A stretch of DNA of 64,000 bases, taken from contig JAJEKV010000040.1 of NCBI GenBank assembly GCA_021234155.1, positions 8,553,535 through 8,617,534 on the forward strand, given 5' to 3'. A program made the position numbers and the translations under genes. Of the stretch, positions 10,311 through 22,400 are shown one piece after another. Below the pieces are notes generated by a model. It was not told the DNA's origin and did no database searches. It worked only from the letters and a program-made list of their open reading frames with translations. The DNA is from Isoetes taiwanensis. Taxonomy: Eukaryota; Streptophyta; Lycopodiopsida; Isoetales; Isoetaceae. How positions within the stretch are numbered: the stretch's first letter is position 1; each line of letters opens with the position of its first letter.

Positions 10311-11233
10311 GGAACTATATTGCACTGGAAGTCTCCCCGGACAGGGCCCCCAGAGTTTAGGCCCAGATTGATCTTCTAAAACCAATTCCTAACAGCATTC
10401 ACTACATCGATTACTTTGGGAACCCAAAGATTCTAAAGCTGGCCTAGAACGGTCTCCCACAGCCTTGTGCCATTTGTGGCATTCGGCTTCATAGTGGGGG
10501 TATTTGCAAGGGAACGCGGGCAGTGAAGACTACTCAACAGGTGGAACAGAGGAAAGATGAAGAATGGATTACTCCCAACAAAAGAGGGAAAACCCAAAAC
10601 AATCCTACTCAGAAATACAGGAGGAATATCAATGGCAGTGCTAAAAGGAAAGCAAAGAAAATGAAAGAGAAGGAACTGCAAGCTGAAAATCAGAAGTTGC
10701 TGGACCATAACTTGAAATAACAGAGGACGGAATGGAGGAAGAAAGTGAGGTTCCATGATGACAATTCAGTTAAGGTCCTCAATAAGGCCAAGGGGAAAGA
10801 AATCCTGGATCCTGATGCTTTGGTGGTGACCCCAGCCCATGAACATAGGGCTAAAGTCCTTACCATTGAAGAACCTACAGCTCCCCCAATAAATGAATTC
10901 TCTGAGTCTGATGACTCTGGTGGGAAATTTATTGAACATGGAGAACCCTCTTTCAAATCCTCCCCTCCCCCTGTTATTGAATTGTTCAAAGAACAATCCC
11001 CTCAGTTCAAGCATGTGGACTCTGCTCCAATGCAGAAGGAAGCTCAGGAGAATGTCCCCAGACATATTGAAAAGCTGAACTCTGATCCATTGCAGAGTGT
11101 TGTCCCCTCAGTCATTGGGACTCAAGGGGTGGGCTTAGAACCAGAAGAAATTCTTCCTACAGGTTTAATTATTGACAATTCTCCTCCTCTTTTGGGACAG
11201 GAGGTTCAATTGTCTTTACTTCCCCTCAGCTAG
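10311..11233 (+). pseudogene. LINE ORF1, C-terminal part with CCHC knuckle
   Basis: One reading frame runs from about 10311 to the TAG at 11231-11233, broken by in-frame stops near 10356, 10445 and 10718. Motifs: an ALEVSPDRAPRV-like segment and IDLLKPIP (the region after a DUF4283 domain in plant LINE ORF1 proteins), then the zinc knuckle CAICGIRLHSGGIC at 10466-10507, spacing CX2CX4HX4C. A hydrophilic tail rich in Glu, Ser and Pro follows. ORF1 proteins of this type bind the element RNA. The N-terminal part is missing through 5' truncation. Confidence 0.8.
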
Positions 11234-11446
11234 GGCTGAGTGAGAATGAGGGGCTTACTCTTTAGAGTCAAGTGACTCGGACACTCCTCAAGGTAAATTC
11301 TGGGATGATGGAAAAAGTAGTGAAGATGAAGGTGAGGTTGTTGATGGGGTAGAGACTTTTTTCACACCACAAACAACTAAGAAGACAAGACAAAGAAAGG
11401 TCTATACACCTAATCCGTATGGGCCTATTACTAGATCCAAAAGATT

Positions 11447-14400
11447 ATGAAGATTGTCACATGGAACGTCAGAGGAATTAAGGGCCCCTTGAAGCGAAAA
11501 CGTGCTATTATAGCAATGAAGGAAATGAAGGCTGACATAATCCTCTTCCAGGAGCATAGGCTTCCGAGTTTTGAAGCCTCCAACCTTGGGAACTGGGCAA
11601 TGCCTAATGGGGGCTCCATCTGGTCCCCTGCAGATGGAACTAGGGGGGGAATCTGTACTATTTGGAACTTCTTCCCCTCTATTGGTTCCTACCAGCACCA
11701 ATCTGGCAGATGGCATGTGGTTTTCCAGCATATTAATGGAGAAGAGATTGGGATCATAAATGTGTATGCCTCCATTGATCCAGAGGAGAGGGAGAGACAA
11801 TGGAAGGAGATGGCAGACTGGATACACACAAAAAAAGTAGACAGCTGGCTTTTGAGTGGAGATTTCAACAACACTCCTCAATGGGATCAGAAATTAGGGA
11901 AGAAGTTGAATATGTCAAAGAATGAAAGAGTTCAATGGGACAGACTTATGACCTTATTTGTCTATCAAGCCCCTTCTTCATCTAATGTGTACTCCTGGAG
12001 CAACAAGAGGGCAGGGAATGACAGGGTGTACTGTTTACTTGACAGGTTTTACACAAGGAATAATACTTGGCCACAGATAATAGTAACTTTATATCAGACC
12101 ACTTCCCTCAATGCTTGGAGTATAGTAATTCTTTTAAAGGTGGAGCCACCATTCCCTTTAAATTGAACACTAGCTTGCTCAACAATGAAATATTCTGTCA
12201 AGAATTCCAAGCATTCTATGAGTCCCTACATCCTTTGCAACAAAGTGGCTCAATGAAGGGATTTATGAGCAGAATGAGACAAATTAAGGATTGGTTAAAG
12301 GTCTGGGGCAGGAACTGGAATGAGAAGCTGAAAAAAGAAAAAAGGGACATTTAGCTTCAAGTAAAAGAGGTTAGGCAGAAGATTTTCTCTGATCCACATA
12401 ATATTGTGCTACATAAGGAAGAGGAAATTCTTGAAAGAAAAGTCAAGAACATTGAGGAGTCTGAATCCAGGAGCCTAATTGTCAAAAGCAAGTGTGTGAA
12501 CATTAATAATATGGATAGGTGCAGTTCCAAACTGTTCTTCAAGACTGCCAAAGGTAGAATTATGAATAATGGAATCATCTCGGTTTCAGAAGGAAACCAA
12601 AACATATCAGGATAGGACCTAATGCATTTCTTCTATGAGAAATATAGAAGCTTGTTTGCTCAAGAAGAGGTGGATGATGATAGCTTTGAGGCTTTCTTTG
12701 ATAAGCTAGGACCAGCTGATAATGTCATAGATGATACACATCTTCTTGAGTGCCCCTCTGAAGGTGAGATTGAAAGGGTCCTAAAAAGCATGGCTAATGG
12801 GAAAAGTCCTGGCCCTGATGGTATCCCTCCAGAGTTTTTTGTTTCCTTCTGGAATATAATGAAGCAGGATGTTATCACTTTTATTCAAGGGGCCTGGTCT
12901 GCACCTAAACTACACCCTGCCATCAATGCTGGTTTAATAGCCCTTATCCCCAAACTTCTTTTCTGATTGGAGACCAATTTCCCTCACAAACTCTACTTAT
13001 AAAATCTTGGCCAAGATCTTGGCAAACAGAATCAAAGGGATTCTCCAAAAGATTATTAGCCCAGTTCAGTCTGCCTTCCTCCCAGGTAGAAGTATTTTGG
13101 ACAACTTTGTTGGTGCTCATGAGGGATTGCATTGGAATTCCTACTCCAAGCAAAACTGTATGCTAGTCAAGTTGGACTTCAGACGGGCCTATGACACCAT
13201 TCATTGGAAATTTTTGTATAGAGCAATGGCACAGTTGGGGTTCTCTAATAAAGTCATAAATAGGGTGCATAGTCTTAATGTGGCTGACTGCTCTGCTGTT
13301 TTGGTGAATGGGACTCCCACCAAGTTTTTTGAGTGCAAAAAAGGGGTTCAACAAGGATGTCCCTTGGCTCCCTATCTTTTCTTGATAGTTGCAGAAATGG
13401 TCACAAGGGCCACTCTGTCCCTTATGGCTGTCTTCAGTTGCCACAGAATCTGGGAGAATTTTCAATAATGCAATATGCTGACGATACTTTTGCCTTCCTC
13501 CAAAATGATGGCTCCAGTTTACCAATTTTCCTGCAGATGCTTAATCTCTTTGGAGGGGCCTCTGGAGTCCGATTGAATAAAAACAAAAGCGCAATAGTGA
13601 TGCAAACAAATCCGGAAGAGATACATGGTATAAGAGTTACAGGCCATAAAACTGCCACTAGGCTTCTTGGCCTCCCTTTGGCAATAAACATGAATCTAGC
13701 AGGGCTGTGGGATTCCATTGTCAATAGAATGAAGAAAAAGATTCAAATGAACCCAAAATTCCTCTCTCTTGCAGGAAGGGTTGGGATTGTTAACAGTGTG
13801 ATTGCAAGCACACATATTTTTTTCTCCTCTGCTATCATTGCTGATAAATCCTCATATAGGAAACTTGAGTCAGCTATGAGGGACTACATTTGGCAAGGGG
13901 CCAGAATGGTCTCTTGGGAAAATTTGACCCTGCCTAAAAAAGAAGGAGGCCTGGGGTGTAAAGATCTCTTCATCCAAGCACAAGCTCTGGCTGCAAAATT
14001 AGTGTGGAGAACCTTGTTGTCGGATACCCTCTCACCAGCTTTAAAACTGGTGAGATATTGGTTGGGGGCAACATCTTTGGTGGGGGCCCCCTCTCTTCCT
14101 CATCAACTTCCTGACTCAGCCTTCTTCCAACTCAGAGCTGCCCCTGGCACCTCAAAAATTTTGAGAAGAATTTTCTCTGCCTGGAACTTGGCCTCCACTT
14201 GCTTTTGAGCCCGGCCTCTTAATTCAGTCAATGATGATTTTGGCTTTTTCTGGCATCAGGATCTTGTTGCAGAAGAGGATGGATGTTTGGCCTTAAAACA
14301 CCCTCTTAAATATAAGGAATGTCATCAAACAGGGCTTCACACCATAGGCTCTTTAAGAAGTAACAATAATTGGAAAGAATGGCGTGATTTAGCCCCTCAG

Positions 14401-15411
14401 CTCTTGGATACTGACACAAACAGAAACATCTATATTGCAGTAACTAGGAATCCATTGGGACAAGGCAACTGCTCCCATAATTGGATCTGTGGTGGGCACG
14501 GATATAAGGTATCTGAGATATACAGCTTGCTTCTGGATAAAACTCAATTAAAAGTCAGCAAAGTCCGGTACTATCATCAAGACACAGCCATTGCAATCAT
14601 CAAACAAGGTTGGAAGTTACAATGTGCAAATAAAATAGCGTTCTTTAGATGGTTACTCCTGAACCAAAGCATCAAAACCAACAGTTTTTGGGCTTAGTTT
14701 GGCAGTCATATTTCAGATCTGTGCCCATTGGGATGTGGGCTAAGAGAAACGAGCTCTCATGTGTTTACTTGTATCTGGCGCTCCCTTTTTTGGCAGTGGA
14801 TTCAGCCTTTAGTGCAACAAGTCCCCTCCGATGAAGCTTCTCTCCTTCAATATCTTAATCAAATTTCTCCTTTTAGAGGGACTATTAGAATCCTTAGCTG
14901 CTGGGCTGTATGGAAGCATAGAAATGAGGTGGCCATAGCAGGATCGGCCCCAAATCTGAATATGCTCAAAGCTTCCTTTCAGGTCCTTCTAGCTGAGGCT
15001 GCCATGGCCCATAGGGCACAAAAGGGCTTGAACTATGATCGACATTGGGATTCCTTGGGAACCTTCAATGGTTTCTTTCAATTTTTTTCCATCCTCTTTA
15101 ATGATGTGGATTCTTTGTTTGACAGAATTCCTGCCACGGTTCGCTTATCTAACCAGGAAGCCATAGATGCCCTTCTCTGCATCACCTTTACCCGACTGCT
15201 GGATGATGAAGACATATGGAAGTACAATCAAGAGATTAGGCCTTATTTCCAGGCTAAGCTGAAGATTCATGAGGATGCCCGGAACTCTTGGATTATGTAT
15301 CTGCTGGATTCTACAGATTGTGGTCCCAATGAATTGGATGACATGATGTTTGTCCACACAGATGAGGCCTTTGCTATTATCACTCTCGATGGTGTACCCG
15401 AAATTTTATGA
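11447..15411 (+). pseudogene. LINE ORF2: APE endonuclease and reverse transcriptase
   Basis: Begins MKIVTWNVRG (APE start motif), then QEHR, SGDFN and, in a shifted frame, SDHFP, so the endonuclease catalytic set is recognisable. RT follows: SPGPDGIPPEF, WRPISLTNSTYKILAKILANR, DFRRAYDTIHW (motif A), GVQQGCPLAPYLF (motif B) and QYADDT (motif C with YADD). A zinc-binding CPLGCGLRETSSHVFTC region lies near 14720-14770. Unlike many plant LINEs, about 180 further residues with no RNase H signature follow to the TGA at 15409-15411. Lesions: frameshifts near 12080, 12955 and 13450; stops at 12352, 12613, 14206 and 14695. Confidence 0.9.
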
Positions 15412-15673
15412 GTAGATAGTATGCAGACCTACCTATCAGTCTAAATGAATCCAGTTTCTGAACAATACTACTGTTTTAAAGTGGTTTTATATTTTGTCTG
15501 GGTATCCTTCCCATAAAGGACCTTGATGGCTTGTTTTTTGCCATCATTACTTTTTCCCATTGCGGGCTATGATTGTCTGCTACTGGGTTTTTGTATGTAC
15601 GACTATGTAATCTTTTTCATACAGTAATATAATCTCTGCCGTTTCCTCAAAAAAAAAAAAAAAAAAAAAAAAA

Positions 15674-15745
15674 GGTTGACTAGTGTAAAGCCTAGTCAAG
15701 TAAATCCTTGTCTTTGTGGGTCTTTCCACTAACATGCAAGATAAG
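15674..15745 (+). repeat. Dispersed repeat, right part after the LINE
   Basis: GGTTGACTAGTGTAAAGCCT and the following roughly 60 bases match 31184-31250, so they continue the repeat interrupted at 10280. Confidence 0.8.
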
Positions 15746-15979
15746 GACATAAAGTAGATTGTGGATCTCAACCTATTGAATTTTCATCCCATGTTGACAC
15801 TATCAAGCAAAGACCTATTCATTTTTCACCCCACGTTGACACTGACACAAGAACATTCCAGCTTGACTGGGCGTTTGGAAGCCTCTATGAAGAGGTTTAA
15901 CTCCTTGATGAGGTAGGTTGAGCTCCTTGATGAGATAGGTGTTCAGCACCTTGTCTTGGTAATTTCAGCCTTCTCGATG

Positions 15980-16140
15980 AGGTAAATGTGGGGAATTGGT
16001 TTTCATGATGAACCTCAATGTGGTAGAACTTCTACCTCGAATGTGCTCATTTGTCATCTAAATGTGGGGAATGTCATACCATATCTTAAAATCCCTATTT
16101 GGTGGTAGGGTAGGGTTAGGCTACCTAAGCTCATCTAGTC
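15980..16140 (+). repeat. Third, divergent copy of the dispersed repeat
   Basis: Contains TGGTAGAACTTCTACCTCGA, GAATGTGCTCATTTGTCATC and AAAATCCCTATTTGGTGGTAGG, matching the copies at 9940-10280 and 30822-31180. It lies about 300-450 bp upstream of the receptor kinase start codon. The rest of 15746-16388 has no gene; two GATGAGGTAGGTTG-like phrases repeat in it. Confidence 0.6.
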
Positions 16141-16388
16141 AAAGTAAGTTATTATCTATGTGGGTCGTGACCATTAGTCAAGGATATTATTTTTGTGGGT
16201 CTTGACCTATTTAATACTCATCCAAAGTGCTTGGCTGGATGCTCGATGTTTGGAGGAGGAGAGGTTCGCCTCTTTGACGAGGTAGGTTGTCATTATTAGA
16301 TGTCGTTTTCAGGCAGCAATAGAACGAAATGTGGCCACAGAAAACTACTGACTTGTTGAACGAAATGCAAGCCCTGAAAATCCCTTTG

Positions 16389-16395
16389 TATAAAA
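16389..16395 (+). promoter_or_regulatory. Candidate TATA box of the receptor kinase gene
   Basis: TATAAAA sits 41 bases before the ATG at 16436. If used, transcription would start about 16420 and leave a very short 5' UTR. Position and motif only; an upstream non-coding exon cannot be excluded. Confidence 0.4.
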
Positions 16396-16435
16396 TGCAG
16401 CTATGTTTTCCATTCCATTATTCCAGTGTTGAATC

Positions 16436-19400
16436 ATGAGTAAGTTTAGCCTTGCGGTTCTTCTGTGCCTGTTTAAATTTATTTTATCAATTTGTGCTTA
16501 TCAGAAGACAGATCCATCTGAAGGTACAATTTTTTTTTAGGTGTACGCATATTTGACGCTGTTGCAAAAACTATCTTGCTGATCAAGCTTTCTTTTGCTT
16601 TTCATAGTTACATCGCTTAAAATTTTTCATGATACATTAGTGGGAGATGGTGAAGCTATGTGGAATTTTAATGTTGATCCATGCATTCATGCGATGGGAG
16701 GTGATCCGACGGATGGATGGTATGATGCTGCTATTCTTAAATACGAGGTTGAAGAGGCCAGTGGTATAGATTGCCGTTGCAACAACACAATTTGTCATGT
16801 CATCAGAATGTAAGTTACCCTGTAACACATTTTTCTTGTCGGAAATATAGGTTTTCTCAATGGCCAAAAAGGAACAGACCTTTTGATGCCATTAATAACG
16901 TGGTTATTATCTGAGAATATGATTCAAATAACCTCCTAGACTAGGATTATTTTGTTCCCATCCTAGCAAGTCCTGAGCACGGGCATCATGGTCTACGCAG
17001 AGATGTGGTGGGCAAGAATGTTTCTGGTCAAATATCAAAAGAGATTGGCAGTTTTGCATACCTTCAAAATCTGTAAGTCTTTCCCAAAGAGGGATGCTTA
17101 GAGTTGAAAGGTTATTAGCAAATGAGATATCAAGGCTTATGTGATATTAGCCATGCTAGTGTTATATGTATGTTCTTACTGTGGATTGCAAATGTATGCT
17201 CTTACTGTGGATTGCAAGTAAAATTTTCCTTTTCCAGGAGACTAGATAAGACCAGGATTAATGGCCCAATCCCAAAGGAAATTGGTATGCTCAGCTTGGT
17301 GCAGTACCTGTGAGCAAAAAGCCATAAAGAATTTTTTTTTTTTTAGTTCAACAAATTCTGACCTTTTAAATTCCATTCTGAAACAGCTCGTTCACCAAGA
17401 ACAGGCTCTCTGGATCCCTACCTCCAGAAATTGGCAATATGTCTAGTTTGTTAACCTTGTGAGTTCTATCCTTAACCTAGACCTTGATAAGGTTTGCTAA
17501 TTGCTCTTCTATTTTGGTCAGGGGTTTGGGCACAAACCAGCTTAGTGGGGCATTGCCAAAGGAGCTTGGCGAAGTAACAACGCTTCGAGAGCTGTAAGAT
17601 CCCTGAACTAAAAATCATACGTGCTGCATATAGATACATATGTTTTTGCCTTGCCTGTAAATTCTTTGGGGTACCTACGACATCTGTATAGATGACATTC
17701 CAAGAGTTAAAGGAAAAATTTACGTCGTCTTAACAAGACCATGATGCAAAAGTCTATTTCCCGAAGCTTAATCAATTATAACATGTTTTCAACCCCGGGA
17801 ATGAGAGCCAATGCTTTGTATGAAATATTCATCAAATCTAGAGATCCGCCGAATTACGAAATGGAGAGAATTGGAAACCAATTTCTTGAATTTTCCTTCC
17901 CTTCAATTATGCTCTTGTAGTTTAGTGTTCTTTAAAGAAAACGACTTAGCACGACTTAGCTAAAATGCTTTAACACAAATACAAGCCAATATCGGGGTGG
18001 ACCTAAAATAAGGAATTAAACATACTACTTTTCCAAATACAAAACAAAAACTGAGAAAAAAGAAATTTCACAACAATCACCCACCATATGTAGCATTTTT
18101 GAAAAATGGACAAAAGAAACCCAAGAAGAACTTGTAAAGGAAGATCAATCCCGCAAAATACACTTCTTATGCAAATCTTCTTATTCTAGTCGTCAAGATG
18201 AATCAACACCAATCACATGGGCAGCTCCTAAGATAAGGTATTGCATCCTGGAGTTACACCAATCACATGGGCAGCTCCTAAGATAAGGTATTGCATCCTG
18301 GAGTTGTTTGGCTAGCCTGCATGTGACAGATGTGATAATGAACAGAGACTAATATCCTTCAAAAAAAAAAGAAAATTAGCACAATATTTGGATTGTGTGA
18401 TTGTTGTTTCTAAATTTTATTTTCATTAGGAACAAGCTATTTATTTCATGAGAGCTGACAATGTAAAAAGCGTAATTATGTAAAGATTTCTCATGTTCTC
18501 TGCAGTTGGATAGCAGATAATAAATTTGAAGGCGAGATTCCTCTAGAGCTCAACCGTCTTAAGGGCTTACAAAAGTTGTAAGTGAAATAAGCACCCTATA
18601 GTTGTTTATATTACTAAGATTTTTTTTTCCCGCCAAACTTTATAATGCACTCTTGAGGGGAATTTGATTTTAAATATTAGCGGATAAGTACAAACAATTT
18701 TGGTTCCCTTAGGGGCCAAAAAAAGAAAAGAAAATTAGTGCAAAGATAATCAGTAACAAGTAATTTTATTCAGAGTAGAAAAAAGAGGTTATTAAGATAG
18801 AGTGCAAATTCAAACATCTACTGTCAACAAATGCTAATGAACAATGAAGTTGATTCCAATAAAGAACACACAAGAAATGGAATAACAATGATAATTTCAA
18901 AAACGAAGACAATAATAGGAAGAATGTTCTAAATTTTTCTTCACATCTTAATGCATATAAGAAGTAGAAAAGAAGTTTAATAGTTTGCAAAGAAGAAGAA
19001 CACACTTTTAAAGAGGAAAGAACACGGAGCTCTGAAACTCCACAAATGCCTAAAATCAGAAGCAAATTTGCAAGCACCTAGGAAGAGATGCATCTAAAGA
19101 AATGTCCGAGCAACCAACATCTCATAATCTTTGGTGTCTTCAAGAAGAGCATTTCTAGTGTCTATTGAAAACCAAGGAGTCTATGAGTACACTCTCCTTA
19201 CATTAATGCATCTACTCAAACTCAAACTCAAGGCCTATTGCTATCTAGATTATTATATTACCACTAAACCAAACTCCTTCCAAGACGCACTCTTCAATCC
19301 TGACTTTTTCAGTACGCCAAAAAAAGATGAATATGTATCAAAAGCAGGCATAGTTGGGCTGACATACCGACCTAGCCAATCTTTCAACCAAGGTCGTCCT

Positions 19401-22400
19401 AGGTGGGAATTTTTTGCCGACCTACTGCCTACTAGAACAAAAAATGTTGTAACAATGTTTTTTATTATGTACCTCTTGTATCACCCGCATGTTTTTCTCC
19501 AATCTTCCTTCAAAGGTATTTTTCGCAAATTGGTCTATTTAAATCCCTTCCTTTAGAGGTCAAATTCAAAGGTCTTCTTGGAAAGGAATATGGAGTGGAA
19601 TCCCTCAGCTCATCTAAGATGCGGAAAGAGCTATACGGAGGAGGAAAATCCTAGAATATCTCAGCCAGTGGAACCTCAACAACAAGAATAATTGCATAAC
19701 CTACAAGAAATCTGGGAGCAAATGGAGGATCTAAAGATGATTCTCACTACTAGCAACAAATGAATACATAGAGATCGAACATACACCTGAACTTGAAATG
19801 ATAGCAACCCAAGCTATGGCATTTAGTTAGCAAACCACCAGATGGGAGTGAATTAATATCTCTTGGCATTCATAGCAGCTGGTAGAGAGGTAGATACAAG
19901 TAGAAGAAAGGAGAGCAGGTCACTATAGAATGCCGATATCAAGGAGGGCGAAAAGGGGGCTAAACATTAAAATGGTTTATAGGCAAAGTAGGGTTATATG
20001 TACAAATGTGGGTATATGTCCAAAATGACATATTTATACAAGAAATTTAATGCGTTCTACGGTGCATGTTCGAGTTTTAGCATGTTCCTACGTGCAAGTT
20101 CTTGTAAAAGAATCTCTTGAGAATAGTCTAAATTCATAGATTCTCTAAGATTCTACCAAGGTTCTCTTAGAGGGTTCGTGAGCATTTCTCTAAATTTTAT
20201 AAGATTCCCTCTAGATTCCATTAGGTTTCCCTAGATTCTCCAAGATTCTATGAAGATCCCCTTAGATTCTCTTAGATTCATTTAGATTTTATCAGATTAC
20301 CCTTAGATTCAAAGAGATTCTATAAAGATTCCCTTAGATACTCTAAGATTTCATCAACATTTTCTTAGATTCCCTTAGATTTTATGAAGACTCCTTTAGA
20401 TCTCCCAGATTTTAAGAGATTCCCTTAGGCTTGTAAATATTTTCGTAGATTCTCTTACATTTTATAAGATTTTCTTACATTCTATTAGATTCTTCTGGAT
20501 TCCTTTATATTCTAGAACTTTTTAGAACATTCTAAGACCATCTGGAACATTCTAAGACTTTCAATATATTCTAGAACTTTCTGGAAGTATTTCCCTAGAT
20601 TTCCTTATATTCCTGTAGATTCTCGTACATTCTAGAACATTCTAAAACTTATTAGAACAATTTGGAACTTTCTGGAAGAATTTTCTTAGATCCCCCTTAG
20701 ATTCTCTTATGTTCAAGAACTTTCTAGAGCCTTCCAGAACATTCTAGAGCCTTCTTGAACTAGCTAGAATGTTATAGTCTATTTTATCCCAATGGGAACA
20801 TTACCCTTAAGTATATGTGAAACATAAATTGTTCATGGAATTAATGCTTGATCTAGTGGTTAGAATGGGGGGCTGGGGGGCAATGGCCAGGGTTTGAATC
20901 CCCCACACAACATAAAAATTTTAAAAGCCTTTTCCTAAGGGATGAACATTCAACTTGGGCCGTAGGATCTTGGACCCGATCAAGGGTCGAGAGTTCACGC
21001 AACTTGAGCCATAGGATCTATTACATATAATTCGCAAAGTCATGTGCACCGTAGAATATGTGCCAAGCCACTTGAGCCGTAAGATCCTGGATCGACGATC
21101 AGGATCGAATCAACCTGGACCGTAGGATCGATTACATATAATTCCCAAACCATGTGCACCGTAGGATGTGTCCCAAAGCAACGTGAGCCGTAGGATCTCG
21201 GACCGACGATCAGGATCAAATCAACCTGGACCGTAGGATCGCTTACATATAAGCTACAAACAAACTCCCAAGCCATCTGGGCCGTACGATATGCCCCAAA
21301 GCCACGTGAGCCGTAGGATCTCGGACCGGCGGTCATGATCAGATTAACCTGGACCGTAGGATCGTGTCTATACGGATTATATATAAACTTCCAAGCCATC
21401 TGGGCCGTAGGATACGGCCAACGCCACGTGAGCCGTCGGATCTTGAACGGACGGTCGGATAAGCGCGACAAACATAAGAACATATATAGAGACAAGAAAT
21501 TTAATGCGTCCTACGGCACATTGTTCCAGTTTTAGCATGTTCTTACGGTGCAAGGCCCTGTCGTGCTCTCTTGTGATTCCTTTATATTCTTCAACATTCT
21601 ATGTACTACATTTAGCATTAATGAAGACTCCCCTAGATTCTCTTAGAATTTTTTATTTTGATTGAGGTGCTTACCCATGAGCATTTAGAACCTTTCAAAA
21701 TAATCTATTTTGGATCTGTGCAACATTTCTAAAACACTTTTTATTTTTAGACTAAGACACTTGCCCTGAGCATCTAGAATATTTTTTTTTCAACATTTAT
21801 ATTGTACACCTTTATTATGAAACATTTTAGAACATTCTATTGTGGCTCTTTGCAAAATCTTAAAAAAGACTCTAAGATTTCATCAAGATTTTCTTAGATT
21901 CCCTTAGATATTATGAAGATCCCCTTAGATTCAACTAGATTTTAAGCGATTCCGTCAGACTTGTAAATATTTTTTTTAAATTCTCTTACAATTTATGAGA
22001 TTTCCTTATATTCCCTTTAATTCTCCTCGACTCCCTTACATTCTAGAAATTTCTAGAACTTTCTGGAACATTCTGAAACTTTCAAAACATCCTAGAACTT
22101 TCTGGAAGTATTTCCCTATTCCCTTACATTTCCGAAGATTCCCATTCTTGAACTATCTAGAATGTTATATTCTATTTTATCTTAATTAGAACATTACTCT
22201 TAAGTATATTTAAAACATAATAGAACTAATGCTTGGTCTAGTGGTTAGAGTGGGGGGGTTTGGGGGGTTAAGGGCCATGGTTCGAATCCCCCCAATAACA
22301 TAAGAAATTTTAAAAGCCTTTCCTTAAGGAACGAGCATTCAACATGAGCCTTAGGATCTTAGACTCGATCAACGATCAAGATCTCACCATATAAAATCAA

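Larger units (their letters stand above)
10281..15673 (+). mobile_element. 5'-truncated non-LTR retrotransposon (L1-type LINE), decayed
   Basis: About 5.4 kb: the 3' part of ORF1 with a zinc knuckle, then ORF2 with APE endonuclease, reverse transcriptase and a terminal zinc-binding region, then a 3' UTR and a poly(A) of about 26 ending at 15673. It starts within ORF1, consistent with truncation during target-primed reverse transcription. The flanking repeat exists uninterrupted at 31171-31190 (GGTGATAGG-ATAA-GGTTGAC), which fixes both junctions. No long target-site duplication is visible. Both ORFs carry several stops and frameshifts, so the copy is inactive. Confidence 0.9.
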
